Part shown: positions 8,330 to 17,938 of the stretch, piece by piece
Numbering within the stretch: position 1 is the stretch's first letter
Layout of the letters: every line of letters begins with the position of its first letter
Assembly: GCF_039526245.1 (NCBI RefSeq)
Contig: NZ_BAAAIV010000011.1
Coordinates: forward strand, 124,001 to 188,000
Source of the DNA: Arthrobacter_H rhombi
Lineage (GTDB): Bacteria > Actinomycetota > Actinomycetes > Actinomycetales > Micrococcaceae
Direction of reading: 5' to 3'
Length of the DNA: 64,000 bases
Notes under the pieces: generated by a model
The model's input: the letters and a program-made list of their open reading frames with translations, nothing else
The model's database searches: none
What the model was told of the DNA's origin: nothing
Translations under genes and position numbers: made by a program

Positions 8330-8697
8330 CGAAGGTTGCCGAACCGACGACCGGGGAGCTGGCCCCCGCCGCCGCGCTCTTCCACGGTTTGGCCGACCCG
8401 ACGCGCCTGCTCATCCTGCGCCACCTGCGCACGGGCGACCACAAGGTCAAGGAACTGACCGAGCATCTGGGTTTGGCCCAGAGCACCGTGAGCGCCCACC
8501 TGTCCTGCCTGCGCGATTGCGGACTCGTGGCCTCGCGGCCGGTGGGTCGCGCCAGCCTGTTCTCCCTGGCGGAAGTCGACGGGTTGGAAACCATGCTGGT
8601 CGCCGCCGAATCATTGCTGGCGGCCACGGGCCGCGAGGTCGCCCTGGGATCCCACCACTGGCACGAATCCCACGGCCACGGAGCGGAGACGCCATGA
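8317..8697 (+). CDS. ArsR/SmtB-family metal-responsive repressor
   Basis: A 126-residue winged-helix protein. The HTH core is L-A-D-P-T-R-L-L-I-L-R-H-L and the recognition helix is Q-S-T-V-S-A-H-L-S-C-L-R. The C terminus is rich in histidine (H-H-W-H-E-S-H-G-H-G), plausible as an extra metal-binding tail. A possible metal site is also present in the D/H residues around G-D-H-K-V. It overlaps the CDF transporter as ATGA at 8694-8697. Expected to sense Zn, Co, Ni or Cd and derepress the pair. The start codon sits in the centre of the operator palindrome. Confidence 0.9.
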   Translation: MTMIAKVAEPTTGELAPAAALFHGLADPTRLLILRHLRTGDHKVKELTEHLGLAQSTVSAHLSCLRDCGLVASRPVGRASLFSLAEVDGLETMLVAAESLLAATGREVALGSHHWHESHGHGAETP

Positions 8698-9617
8698 GCC
8701 ACGGACATTCCCACGACCACAGCGGCGGGGCGCTCGCCCACCGGCCCCGTCTGGCCATCGCCTTCGGGATCACCGCGGCGATCCTCGTCGCCGAGGTCAT
8801 TGGCGCCGTCGTCACCGGCAGCCTGGCCCTGCTCGTCGACGCCGCCCACATGCTCACCGATGCTGCGGGCCTGCTCATGGCCTTGACCGCGGCCACCCTC
8901 ATGGGCCGTCCGGCCACCGACCGGCGTACCTGGGGATTCCGGCGCGCCGAGGTCCTCTCGGCGACCGCCCAGTCCACGTTGCTGCTCGCCGTCGGCCTCT
9001 ACGCGATGATCGATGGGATCCGCCGGCTCTTCGCCCCGCCGGAGGTGGCGGCCAACGGGCTGCTCATCTTCGGCATCATCGGCCTGCTGGGCAACGTCAT
9101 CGCCATCGTGGTGCTCAGCTCCGGGCGCGGCGCCAACCTGAACATGCGCGCCGCCTTCCTCGAAGTGGTCAACGACGCGCTCGGTTCCCTTGCGGTGATC
9201 GTCGGCGCGATCGTCATCGCCACCACGGGCTGGATGCGGGCCGACGCGTTGGCCGCGATGTTCATCAGCGTGCTGATCCTGCCGCGCGCCTACCGGCTGT
9301 TGCGGGAAACGACGGCGATCCTGCTCGAATCCACGCCCCACGGCCTGGACCTCGAACAGGTCCGCACCCACCTGCTCTCCCACGAGCTGGTGCTCTCAGT
9401 GCACGACCTGCACGCGTCCCAGATCGCCACCGGCCTGCCGGTGCTCACCGCCCACGTCGTGGTCCGCGACGAGGCGTTCCATGACGGCCGTGCCTCCAGC
9501 GTCCTGGATTCCCTGCAGGCCTGCGTGGCGGGCCACTTCGACGTGAGCATCGAGCACTCCACGTTCCAGATCGAGGCCGAAAGCCACTCCGACCACGAGC
9601 AGCACTTCCACCCGTAA
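8694..9617 (+). CDS. cation diffusion facilitator (Zn/Cd/Co efflux)
   Basis: A 307-residue CDF protein of the CzcD/ZitB type. It has a His-rich N terminus (H-G-H-S-H-D-H), six membrane segments and a C-terminal cytoplasmic domain with a second His-rich end (H-S-D-H-E-Q-H-F-H). TM2 has L-V-D-A-A-H-M-L-T-D (HxxxD) and TM5 has V-V-N-D-A-L-G-S-L, so the transport-site acidic and His residues are in place. Translationally coupled to the ArsR repressor. The 3' end lies 14 bp from the convergent jetC. Confidence 0.92.
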   Translation: MSHGHSHDHSGGALAHRPRLAIAFGITAAILVAEVIGAVVTGSLALLVDAAHMLTDAAGLLMALTAATLMGRPATDRRTWGFRRAEVLSATAQSTLLLAVGLYAMIDGIRRLFAPPEVAANGLLIFGIIGLLGNVIAIVVLSSGRGANLNMRAAFLEVVNDALGSLAVIVGAIVIATTGWMRADALAAMFISVLILPRAYRLLRETTAILLESTPHGLDLEQVRTHLLSHELVLSVHDLHASQIATGLPVLTAHVVVRDEAFHDGRASSVLDSLQACVAGHFDVSIEHSTFQIEAESHSDHEQHFHP

Positions 9618-9631
9618 CCCGCAGGCAGGGC

Positions 9632-12600
9632 TCAGCGCAGGATGAAGTCCGTTGCGACGGCGGGGGAGAGGCCGGTCTCCACGAAGCCGGAGACATTGGA
9701 CCCGGGGTGCTTGATGATGTCCGAGACGGACCCGAGGTGCTGGGCCAGATCGATCTTGTCCTCCGGCGCCGCCAACAGCAGCTGGAAACCAAATTCCTGC
9801 AGGGCGTTGATGCCGGCGGCGGCGTAGTCCGAGTTCGCCTGGATGAAGGCCTCGTCGATCATCACGGTTCCGTAGGTCGTGAACCCCTGCAGGGCGAAGC
9901 CGAGCTGGTAGGCCAGCGCGGCACCCATGATGAAGGAGGTGAAGCGCTGCCCCTCGCCGCCGGACAGCGTGCCCGGCTCCAGGCCGTTCTCGATCTCCCC
10001 GCCCGGCTTGTGCTCATTGCAACTGATCTGCACGTGCTGGCGCACATCCAGAACGGTGTCCCGCCAGGCAGTGCGGGTGGGATCATCCAGGGCATCGACC
10101 AGCTTCTCGAGCGACTTGTAGTTGGCACTCAACTCGTCGGCGCCGCGGGATCCGTAGGCGTTGCCCAGCGCCTCCTTGAGGGCATTGCGGAAGTCCCGTG
10201 CCTCATCAGGGACGACCGTCTTGACCTCCAGGCGCAGGCGCGAGCCGTGCTCGAAGGGGACATCGGCCAGGATCTGGTTCAGCGGCAGGATGCGTTCCCC
10301 GATGCCCCGGCGTTCCTCCTCCAGCAGCTGCAGCAGGTCGGAGAACCGCTCGTAGGATCGGTTGGAGAAGTATTCGCGGAACTCTTCCTGCCGTTGCGGC
10401 AACCCCTCGTCGACGATGGCGCGGTGCAGGGCCACGTAGTGCGGGGCGCTGGCGATGCCTATCCCAAAGGAAGCAGAGGTGGACACCCCGAAATCACGGG
10501 TGAACTGGCGGAATGTCTCCGTCAGGGAGGCCTCGGTGGCAAACACCAGTTCCCGCAATTCAGTGACCCTCTCGCCCAAGGCCAGCGATGTCGCGGAGAC
10601 CGCTGCATCAAGTTCGCCGAGGTCGACGTCTTCACCGTCATGCAAGCGGCGCATCGCCTCGGCCAACAGCGGCTCCTGCGCCAGTTCGGTTTTCGCCGAG
10701 TCCTCGGGGGCCCCGGCCGCGCTGGAACGCTGGGCGGCGTCCAGCTGGCTGTTCGCCTGCGCGGCCCGCTGTTCCAGGGAGCGGGTTTCGCTGCGCAGGA
10801 CGGCTAGCTGTCCGACGGCGGTTTCGAGTTCCGTGCGGGCAGCCGCCAAGGCGGTCCGCAGCCCGGCCAGATCGGTGCTCGAATCCATGGCTTCGGCCAT
10901 GCGGGATTCCAGCTCGGCTACCGCAGCCGATTGCACGGCGGAGTCCAGGGCGGAGAAGGGGCGATCGTCGGTGGCCAGTTCGCGCAGCAAGGTCAGCTTG
11001 CGGGCCAGTGAATCCTTGGAGCGGCTGCGTTCTGCGGCCAGGTCCTCGGCCTCCTGGCGGTCAGCCTCCAGGCTGGCGACCTGGGCTTCGAGCTCGGCGA
11101 TCTTCTCCTCGTTCGTGAAGCCCAACAGGTAGTCGGAGGCGGCCATCTCGCGGGTATCGCGCTCGAAGGCGCCCCGGCCCGACTTGATCGTCCCGGCCCG
11201 GGAGACGGCCCGCTTCTCGGCGTGCAGGGCGGCATCGGTCTCGACACAGACATAGTCGTGGTCGGCGGCGATCTTGCGCTGCAGCCACAGTCCGGCCTCG
11301 GACTGCTTGAACTCCAGCTTCCCCACCAGGGCGCGCGCATCGGCCGCAGCCAGCGGGTCCCCCTCGCCACCGGGGGTATGGGCGGAGAGGTCGATCCAGC
11401 GCAGCCGGCCATACCCGTCCAACCGGTCCGCAGCTGCGGTGACCTTCTCGATGTCGTGACCGCTGACCAGCAAGGTGGTGGCCAGGGAGCGCAGCGCCTT
11501 TTCCGCTGCAGGTCGCCACCTGCCGGCACCGGGGGCCATGTCCACGAGCTCACCGGCGAAGGGGAGGTCCTCGGCGGACAGGCCGGTCTCGGAGCAGATC
11601 CGGCGGCGGGCGGCGGCGGAGAGCCCATCGATATTCGAGCCACGACGGGCATAGGAATCGATGTCCTGCCGGAGCTTCTGCGCCTTTTCGCGGGCCTCCA
11701 TCGAAGCGGCCATGGCCTCGTATTCCATGGTGCGGGCGTCCTTGGCCACACCCTGCAGCGTTTCAGCGGTGACGGCTGCCTGGCGGCGGGCGGCCTGCAG
11801 GCCGGAGGCGGAGAACGCGAGCTGCACACCGGCGTCGTCCATGCGCGCCTTCAACGTCGAAGCAATCGCTTCCCGCTCGGCGAGGCGTCCACGGGCCGCC
11901 TCGAGTTCGCGCTCCAGGGCCTGGACCGCCTGGCCGCCATGGGAGTCGTGCTGCTCCGTCAGCGAGCGGACGCGTTCCTCCAGGGCGGTCTTGGCCTCGG
12001 CGGCTGCGTCGATGGCCGAACGGTTCCCGGAGAGTTCGGCGGTGATGCGCCGGGACTGGCTGCCGAGCAGGTCGGTGGCCAGATGTTCGCGCAGCAGCGG
12101 CAGCTGGGTCCTGGCCAGATCGGTGGTGCGGCGCAATTGAGCGCTGAGCTCCTGGTGGCGTTTGTGCTGCTCGGGGACGAGCTCGAGGGCATCGCGTTGG
12201 GCCTTGGCCTCCTCGAGCTGACGGTGGATCCCGCGCAGGTGGGAGAAATCCTCGACGGCGCCGGCTGCTGCCTTCAGGGTCGAGGGCACCTCCAGGACCT
12301 CATAGCGGAAGAACTGGTTGACGCCCCGGTCCAGGCCCTTGCCGTTCTGCAGGGTGCGCAGCAGCGAGAACGCCTTGTCGTTGTCGATCCCCAGTCGACG
12401 GCGGAACCGTTCGGCGAACGTGCGGTGGACGTCGAACGCCTCGAAGCCGGGCAACGACTTCATCAGCGACGACGGCGAGAAACGGCGTGACCCGTGGTCC
12501 TCCAACGCGGCGGTGTCCAGGGTCCCCTCACCGATGACATAGTGCTTGCCGACCTGGCCTTCCAGGCCCTGGGCCGGCAGGTCGAACAGGGCGCCGATGC

Positions 12601-12979
12601 AGGTCTGCGTGCCCAGCCCGTCCTCGAAGGTCAAGGCGATGGCGCTCCAGGTGGCACCGGGCCGTTGGTACAGGGTCCCGCTTTCGGTCTTGAAGCGGCG
12701 CCCGCGCATGTAGGAGTAGGTGGTCCTGCGGTCCTTGCGCGTGGAGGCCTCATGGGCCGACTCATTGAGGCGGGGGGCCGCATGGAAGATGTGCCCGATC
12801 CCGTCGAACAGGGTCGACTTGCCCACGCCCGGGTGGCCGGTCAGCAGGGTGCCGTTGCGGTCCACATAGAGTTCGTGCCGGCCATGGAAGGTGCCCCAGT
12901 TGATGACCTGGATCGAGCACAGGCGCTGCTGGCCCGGGTTGATCGCGTCACCGAAGGGAAGTGTCTGCGAGATGCTCAC
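9632..12979 (-). CDS. jetC: Wadjet/MksB-type condensin ATPase JetC
   Basis: A 1115-residue SMC-like ATPase. Walker A G-H-P-G-V-G-K-S-T is at residues 48-56. The ABC-type signature L-S-G-G-E-G-Q-R lies at about 1005-1012 and Walker B G-T-V-M-I-D-E-A-F at about 1037-1045. Between them is long Ala/Glu/Arg-rich coiled coil (about 240-440 and 600-830) around a hinge-like region. In Wadjet and MksBEF(G), this motor extrudes DNA loops and, with JetD/MksG, cuts circular plasmids. It is the last gene of jetA-jetB-jetC; each junction is a 4-bp overlap. No jetD follows: the next gene is the convergent CDF transporter. Confidence 0.9.
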   Translation of the reverse strand: MSISQTLPFGDAINPGQQRLCSIQVINWGTFHGRHELYVDRNGTLLTGHPGVGKSTLFDGIGHIFHAAPRLNESAHEASTRKDRRTTYSYMRGRRFKTESGTLYQRPGATWSAIALTFEDGLGTQTCIGALFDLPAQGLEGQVGKHYVIGEGTLDTAALEDHGSRRFSPSSLMKSLPGFEAFDVHRTFAERFRRRLGIDNDKAFSLLRTLQNGKGLDRGVNQFFRYEVLEVPSTLKAAAGAVEDFSHLRGIHRQLEEAKAQRDALELVPEQHKRHQELSAQLRRTTDLARTQLPLLREHLATDLLGSQSRRITAELSGNRSAIDAAAEAKTALEERVRSLTEQHDSHGGQAVQALERELEAARGRLAEREAIASTLKARMDDAGVQLAFSASGLQAARRQAAVTAETLQGVAKDARTMEYEAMAASMEAREKAQKLRQDIDSYARRGSNIDGLSAAARRRICSETGLSAEDLPFAGELVDMAPGAGRWRPAAEKALRSLATTLLVSGHDIEKVTAAADRLDGYGRLRWIDLSAHTPGGEGDPLAAADARALVGKLEFKQSEAGLWLQRKIAADHDYVCVETDAALHAEKRAVSRAGTIKSGRGAFERDTREMAASDYLLGFTNEEKIAELEAQVASLEADRQEAEDLAAERSRSKDSLARKLTLLRELATDDRPFSALDSAVQSAAVAELESRMAEAMDSSTDLAGLRTALAAARTELETAVGQLAVLRSETRSLEQRAAQANSQLDAAQRSSAAGAPEDSAKTELAQEPLLAEAMRRLHDGEDVDLGELDAAVSATSLALGERVTELRELVFATEASLTETFRQFTRDFGVSTSASFGIGIASAPHYVALHRAIVDEGLPQRQEEFREYFSNRSYERFSDLLQLLEEERRGIGERILPLNQILADVPFEHGSRLRLEVKTVVPDEARDFRNALKEALGNAYGSRGADELSANYKSLEKLVDALDDPTRTAWRDTVLDVRQHVQISCNEHKPGGEIENGLEPGTLSGGEGQRFTSFIMGAALAYQLGFALQGFTTYGTVMIDEAFIQANSDYAAAGINALQEFGFQLLLAAPEDKIDLAQHLGSVSDIIKHPGSNVSGFVETGLSPAVATDFILR

Positions 12980-13809
12980 CGGGCGGCTCCTTCGGTATCG
13001 GTGGTGGATGGCTCCGCTGCAGATTCGGCAGCCTCAGCCTCAACGTCTTCGTCCTCGTCGCCTGAGTCGGTGGCATCGGCGGGCAGATCCAGGTCCAACG
13101 TCGGTTCTGGCGCCCCGTCCGCCGAGCGGTCCAGTGACTCCAGGTAGGCGGGGATCTGGTCGATCGAGTCGAAGGGCAGGGCCAACGCGAGGGCTCCCGA
13201 GACCCGGTATTCCTCGTCCAACTCGGTCGGCAGGATGAGTTTGAGGCTGGCCAGACGGGCCAGCGACGCATCGGTGAGCTCCTCGAGCCGCTTGTCGTCC
13301 ACGGCACCGGGGTGTCGGTGTTCCTCGAGGATCTCGCGGGCGCCGGACCGGGAGATGACCGGGTCGGTGCCGGTTCCGGCATGGCGCTCCAGCAGCAGGC
13401 GCAGGCGCAGGGCCAGCAGCGTCTCCTCACGGCGCAGCGGCTTGCGCGGAACGATCGCCGTGGTGTGCACCGTTTCCGTGGGCACGGGAACGAGCAGGGC
13501 GATCTTGCGATCGGTGTCCAGCTGCAGCTTCAGGAACAGTTCGGAGACGAAGGCGGAGATCTCCGCCCGGCGATCCACGACGAGCTGCCAGAGCCGGGAG
13601 TCGGCCGTACCGTCCAGATAGGGCCCGCGCAGCAACCGGATCAGCGCCTGGCGCAGCGGCAGCGGGAACCGGCCGGTATCGCCCTCGAAGAGCTGCTCCT
13701 CGGCCCGGCGCCCTGAGGGCGAGAAGGAGGCTCCGTCGTCGAATCCGGTTCCGTGGTCATCGGAGACGTCAACGTCCGTGGGGTCGGTGTCTGGTTCGAT
13801 GTGGCTCAT
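12976..13809 (-). CDS. jetB: Wadjet JetB / DUF4194 (MukE/MksE-like)
   Basis: A 277-residue protein. The central part (about 40-215) has the DUF4194 pattern: L-P-L-R-Q-A-L-I-R-L-L-R-G-P-Y followed by winged-helix-like segments and L-L-A-L-R-L-R-L. The C-terminal 50 residues are very acidic and low-complexity (D/E/A/T), as is the N-terminal 30. It is the KITE-type subunit that binds the kleisin JetA. Overlaps jetA by 4 bp upstream and jetC by 4 bp downstream, so the three products are probably made in fixed ratio. Confidence 0.87.
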   Translation of the reverse strand: MSHIEPDTDPTDVDVSDDHGTGFDDGASFSPSGRRAEEQLFEGDTGRFPLPLRQALIRLLRGPYLDGTADSRLWQLVVDRRAEISAFVSELFLKLQLDTDRKIALLVPVPTETVHTTAIVPRKPLRREETLLALRLRLLLERHAGTGTDPVISRSGAREILEEHRHPGAVDDKRLEELTDASLARLASLKLILPTELDEEYRVSGALALALPFDSIDQIPAYLESLDRSADGAPEPTLDLDLPADATDSGDEDEDVEAEAAESAAEPSTTDTEGAAR

Positions 13810-15263
13810 GCGGGGTCCTTCGCGAAAGTGATCACGGGCAGGTAGGCGGTACGGGACGAGCCATCGACTTGGGTGAATTCCAACGACTCGAAGCGGGTGG
13901 TGTCCACGTCCTGTCCGGACGTGCGGGCGGTCTCGACCAGGTAGCGGATCGAGTTCACATGCAGGTGCCCGGGCTCGAGTTCGGCGAACACGGCGCCCAG
14001 GGTGGCCCGGCCGCCGGCGGTGACGCGGGCTGCGGCGACTGCCGCGTTGAGCCGCACCGTGTCCGCTTTCGGGGTGGCAGGAGTGCGGCGGATGTCGGCG
14101 CTGGACACCGCAGGCGGAGCCGCCAGTTTGGGCGGGGCCAGATGTTCCTGCGGGTTGAAGATCCCCAGCCCCGCCAGCGTCGAGAACGCCGGGGCATAGA
14201 GCTTGACTGGGGCAACTGCGGTACGGGCTGCCAAGGCAGTGGAACCGGCAACTGCCAGTTCGGCGGTGCGCACCGCCTTGCGCAGCAGGACCGAATCGCG
14301 GAACTCGTCGGATTGGACGTAGGCATGCAGCGATTCGGAGAGTTTGCCATAGCTGGAGTGCACCTCGCCGGCCTGGCGGCGCAGTTCGCGCAGCAGGTTG
14401 GCCAATGTATGGCGTTCCTGGGCGCTGAGTCCGTCCACGAAATCGCGTTCGAGGACCTCGTTGATGGCATGACGGAAGCGGCGTTGACGTGCCGGGTCGT
14501 TGAGGAATTCGGTGAAACCCCGAAAGGTCTCGCCCTCCGCGGTGCTGCGCAGCTGGCGGTCGCCTTCGAGCACACGGCCCACGGCGACACCCTTGGCCAC
14601 CGAGGCCTCCATGATCTCGCGGCGGACCTGGTGGAGCATCTGGCGCACGCCATCGCGCATCCGCTTGAAGTCGGCTGGCAGGTTGGCCGCCAGATCCAAC
14701 ACGCTGCGGGCCGCGGCCACTGCGCCTTCAGTGGGCAGGACTGCGGGGCTGGTCCCGGATTCCAATGCCTCGATGCGCTCGCGGCGATCGGCGATCTCCG
14801 CCTCGAGCTGGCGGATCCGTGCCTCGGGATCCGGATCGGTTTCGTGGGCCAGGGACTCGATACTGGTCAGCAGGGTGTTCAGCCGTGAGGAGTTCAGGTT
14901 GGTGCCCGAGCCGGAGAAGCCCTCGAGGAAGGTCAGCACCCGGGCGGTGTGGGCGGTGGGCTCGTAGACGAATGACCCGTCGATGAGCGGCCGGGCCAGG
15001 TAGCCTGCCCTGACCCAGGCGTCGGCATAGTGCTGTGCCTGCCACGCATCATTGAGCGGTGTACCGACTGCCTTGAGGTGCCGCAGGAACGAATGCAGGG
15101 AGGCATGGAAGGCCTCCAAGGTGATGCGGGGCCGGGCCTGGGTGAATTCCGCGCGGAGGAATGCCACCGTCCAGGGGGCAGCCGAGAGAAGTTTCCAGGC
15201 GGGGGAGGACCTGAACTCCTGCTGGTCTGCCCACGTCGCGGCTGCGGGTTCGGAGGGGTGCAT
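13806..15263 (-). CDS. jetA: Wadjet JetA / DUF3375 (kleisin-like)
   Basis: A 485-residue protein, normal for the family. The N-terminal S-P-A-W-K-L-L-S-A followed by F-L-R-A-E-F is typical of DUF3375. A helical middle contains R-I-R-Q-L-E-A-E-I-A-D-R-R-E-R-I-E-A-L. A C-terminal winged-helix-like part sits around residues 400-480. It is the kleisin that bridges JetC heads. First gene of the operon; the upstream 218 bp is shared with the divergent lipoprotein gene and must carry both promoters. Confidence 0.88.
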   Translation of the reverse strand: MHPSEPAAATWADQQEFRSSPAWKLLSAAPWTVAFLRAEFTQARPRITLEAFHASLHSFLRHLKAVGTPLNDAWQAQHYADAWVRAGYLARPLIDGSFVYEPTAHTARVLTFLEGFSGSGTNLNSSRLNTLLTSIESLAHETDPDPEARIRQLEAEIADRRERIEALESGTSPAVLPTEGAVAAARSVLDLAANLPADFKRMRDGVRQMLHQVRREIMEASVAKGVAVGRVLEGDRQLRSTAEGETFRGFTEFLNDPARQRRFRHAINEVLERDFVDGLSAQERHTLANLLRELRRQAGEVHSSYGKLSESLHAYVQSDEFRDSVLLRKAVRTAELAVAGSTALAARTAVAPVKLYAPAFSTLAGLGIFNPQEHLAPPKLAAPPAVSSADIRRTPATPKADTVRLNAAVAAARVTAGGRATLGAVFAELEPGHLHVNSIRYLVETARTSGQDVDTTRFESLEFTQVDGSSRTAYLPVITFAKDPA

Positions 15264-15481
15264 CTGCTACTTCCCGCCCCGGCGGCGGGGCGATGATCGA
15301 CTGCTGGCGTGGAGTGGTGGCCACCCGAACGGTGAACGGGCTGGACCTGTCATTCTAGGCCACCTGCGCCGTGTCGTGCTCGTCACGCGACGCTCGGCGG
15401 CTAGCGTTGAAGAGGACGGACAACCGGTCGTCAAGTGCTGGGGTCAGCAGCTGCCATCTACGCATCAAAGGGGTGCCGAAC

Positions 15482-16822
15482 ATGACCTCCCGTCAGAAGA
15501 ATCGATCCACACGTGCGCCGCTGGTCGCAGCGGGCCTGGCCCTGGCGTTGGCGCTGGGCGGGTGTTCATCATCGGCCGAAACCGGTCAAGGGCAGGGTGC
15601 GCCCGGTGGCGGCTCCTGGGCCGGACAGAATTCCGCGGGGGCCGGGGCCTCGCAACAGGGTCCCACGGAGCAGGAACGCCATGCCTCGGCCATGGCCGCA
15701 GCAAAGACCGCTGCCGCGCAGTACGACTACGGGCAGGCTACGAAGGAGCTCCGGGACCTCGAAGGCGACGATGTGACCGAGCTCCGGACGAAGATCGACG
15801 CGCAGCAGAAGAAAGCCGTGACCTGGAAGGACAACTCGCAGATTTCGCATCTGTTCTTCCACTCGCTGATCGTCGACCCGAAACGCGCTTTCGGCCCGGG
15901 GCCGAGCGCTCAGGGCTACGCGGACTACATGGTCACCGTCAAGGAATTCAAGGCAGTGCTCGAGTCCCTGTACAACAAGGGATATGTGCTGGTGAATCCG
16001 CACGACATCGCCCGCAAGAACAAGCAGGGCGATATGGAGTACCGCGACATCAAGCTGCCCCAGGGCAAGAAGCCGCTGGTCCTGTCAGAGGATGACGTCA
16101 GCTATTACGAGTACATGAAGGGCGACGGGTTCGCGACCAACCTGACGCTGGACGCCGAGGGGAAGGTCACCAACACCTACCAGCCGGCGAAGGGGAAGAC
16201 GGAGCACGGTTCCTACGATCTGCCCACCATCGTCGATGACTTCGTGGAGAAACACCCCGACTTCTCCTACCGCGGGTCCAAGGGCATCCTTGCGCTGACC
16301 GGCTACAACGGCGTCCTGGGCTACCGCACCAGCGACCTCGAATACGGGGATGACCCGAAGATCGATGTCGACGCCCAGAAGAAGAAGGCCAAGAAGGTTG
16401 CCAACGCCTTGAAGGACGAGGGCTGGGTCTTCGCCTCGCACACCTGGGGACACGCGAACATGACCAGCTCGACGATGGCCCGTCTGACGGCGGACACGAA
16501 GAAGTGGGACCGCGAAGTCCGTCCGCTCCTGGGCGACACTGACCTGCTGATCTTCCCCTTCGGCGCCGACATGGCGGGCATCGAGCAGTACTCCGGCCCG
16601 AAGTACCAGCTGATGAAGAAGGACGGATTCGACTTCTACTTCGGGATCGATGCCTCCAAGCCGGCCTGGATGCAGCTCACCGACGGCTACCTGCGCCAGG
16701 CCCGCATCAACGTCGACGGGTTGAGCATGGCCGCCGCCCTGAAGGGCAAGCACCACGTGCTCGGGAAGTTCTTCGACGTCAAAAAGGTCATCGACCCGGC
16801 CCGACAGAAGTACGGGAAGTAG
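15482..16822 (+). CDS. secreted lipoprotein with polysaccharide deacetylase-like domain
   Basis: A 446-residue protein with a lipoprotein signal peptide; the lipobox is L-A-L-G-G-C, Cys about 27. A Gly/Gln-rich linker follows, then a NodB-like domain. L-S-E-D-D-V-S-Y-Y carries the DD metal/catalytic pair and S-H-T-W-G-H carries the metal His pair, the order expected for CE4 enzymes. A ribosome-binding site AAAGGGG precedes the ATG. It should act on a cell-envelope or extracellular polymer (peptidoglycan, GlcNAc polymers). Monocistronic, divergent from jetA. Confidence 0.85.
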   Translation: MTSRQKNRSTRAPLVAAGLALALALGGCSSSAETGQGQGAPGGGSWAGQNSAGAGASQQGPTEQERHASAMAAAKTAAAQYDYGQATKELRDLEGDDVTELRTKIDAQQKKAVTWKDNSQISHLFFHSLIVDPKRAFGPGPSAQGYADYMVTVKEFKAVLESLYNKGYVLVNPHDIARKNKQGDMEYRDIKLPQGKKPLVLSEDDVSYYEYMKGDGFATNLTLDAEGKVTNTYQPAKGKTEHGSYDLPTIVDDFVEKHPDFSYRGSKGILALTGYNGVLGYRTSDLEYGDDPKIDVDAQKKKAKKVANALKDEGWVFASHTWGHANMTSSTMARLTADTKKWDREVRPLLGDTDLLIFPFGADMAGIEQYSGPKYQLMKKDGFDFYFGIDASKPAWMQLTDGYLRQARINVDGLSMAAALKGKHHVLGKFFDVKKVIDPARQKYGK

Positions 16823-16823
16823 T

Positions 16824-17828
16824 TCAACGCGTCGGGGCGAATTCCTCTGTATCGATGGTGCGCTGCTGGCCTTCCGTGTAGCGCGCGCCATGCATGGTAT
16901 CGGAGTTGATGATCGCGCCGAGCTCGTCCAGCGTCGAGGCATCGAGCACGACGTCCTGCGCTCCGATGTTCTCATCCAGGTGGGCGATGTTGGTTGTTCC
17001 CGGAATGGCATGCACATGATCACCCTGGGCCAGGACCCAGGCCAGGGACAGCTGGCCACAGGTCACCCCGAGTCGCTGAGCGATGGCCTCGACCTGGGCC
17101 AGTAGCTCGAGGTTCGCCGGGTAGTTCTCGGCGGAGAACCGCGGCATGCCCCGGCGCATGTCCTTTTCCGGTAGCGCCTGCGGATCTCGCAGCGTGCCGG
17201 TGAGGAACGCGCGGCACAGTGGGCTGAAGGCGACGAAGGCCGTGCCGAGTTCGCGGCACGCCTCCAGCAGACCCAGCTCTGAATTCCGGGTGGCGAGGGA
17301 GTATTCGTTCTGCACTGCGGCGATCGGGTATTCGGCGGAGGCCCGGCGCAGCGTGGCGGCAGAGACCTCGGAGAGGCCGATGGCACCGATGGCGCCTTCC
17401 GCGACCAGATCGGCCAGGGCTCCGACGCTTTCCTCCACCGGGACGTCCGGGTCCAGTCGGTGGAGGTAGTAGAGATCGATGTAGTTGGTGCCCAGACGAT
17501 TCAGCGAGGCCTCAGCCTGGGCCCTGATGGTTTCGGGCCTGCCATCGACGCGGCCCCGTTCGCCGGCTGCCGGAATCTCCAAGCCGCATTTGCTGGCCAG
17601 GAGAAATTCGTCACGCCGCTTACCCAGGGCGGCTCCGAGGAGTTCCTCGTTGCAGCCCCTGCCGTAGAGGGTGGCGGTATCGAAATGATCGACCCCCGCG
17701 TCGAGAGCGTGCCGCAGAAGCGTCGCGCCGTCCGCATAGCTCGGGAAGTTCGAATACCCGTGGCTGAGGTTCATGCACCCCAAACCGAGCGGACGCACCA
17801 TGGTGCCCGCCAAATTCCGCATTTCCAT
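16824..17828 (-). CDS. aldo/keto reductase
   Basis: A 334-residue AKR. F-D-T-A-T-L-Y-G contains the catalytic Asp and Tyr, S-K-C-G the Lys, and Y-Y-L-H-R the His, so the full tetrad is present. An NADPH-binding tail I-P-G-T-T-N is near residue 275. It is of the YajO/YhdN type acting on sugar or quinone aldehydes and ketones; the substrate is unknown. Its stop is 1 bp from the convergent lipoprotein stop. ATG 17822 is an alternative start two codons downstream. Confidence 0.9.
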   Translation of the reverse strand: MEMRNLAGTMVRPLGLGCMNLSHGYSNFPSYADGATLLRHALDAGVDHFDTATLYGRGCNEELLGAALGKRRDEFLLASKCGLEIPAAGERGRVDGRPETIRAQAEASLNRLGTNYIDLYYLHRLDPDVPVEESVGALADLVAEGAIGAIGLSEVSAATLRRASAEYPIAAVQNEYSLATRNSELGLLEACRELGTAFVAFSPLCRAFLTGTLRDPQALPEKDMRRGMPRFSAENYPANLELLAQVEAIAQRLGVTCGQLSLAWVLAQGDHVHAIPGTTNIAHLDENIGAQDVVLDASTLDELGAIINSDTMHGARYTEGQQRTIDTEEFAPTR

Positions 17829-17938
17829 GCCCCCTTGTCTAGCACGACTCGCCCCGGAGATCGAACCCCCGCGTGCAGGGCGCGCCTTCCCGAGATGAGC
17901 GCCACACCAACTGCAGCAAGCTGCGGGTGCCGAGGGGC

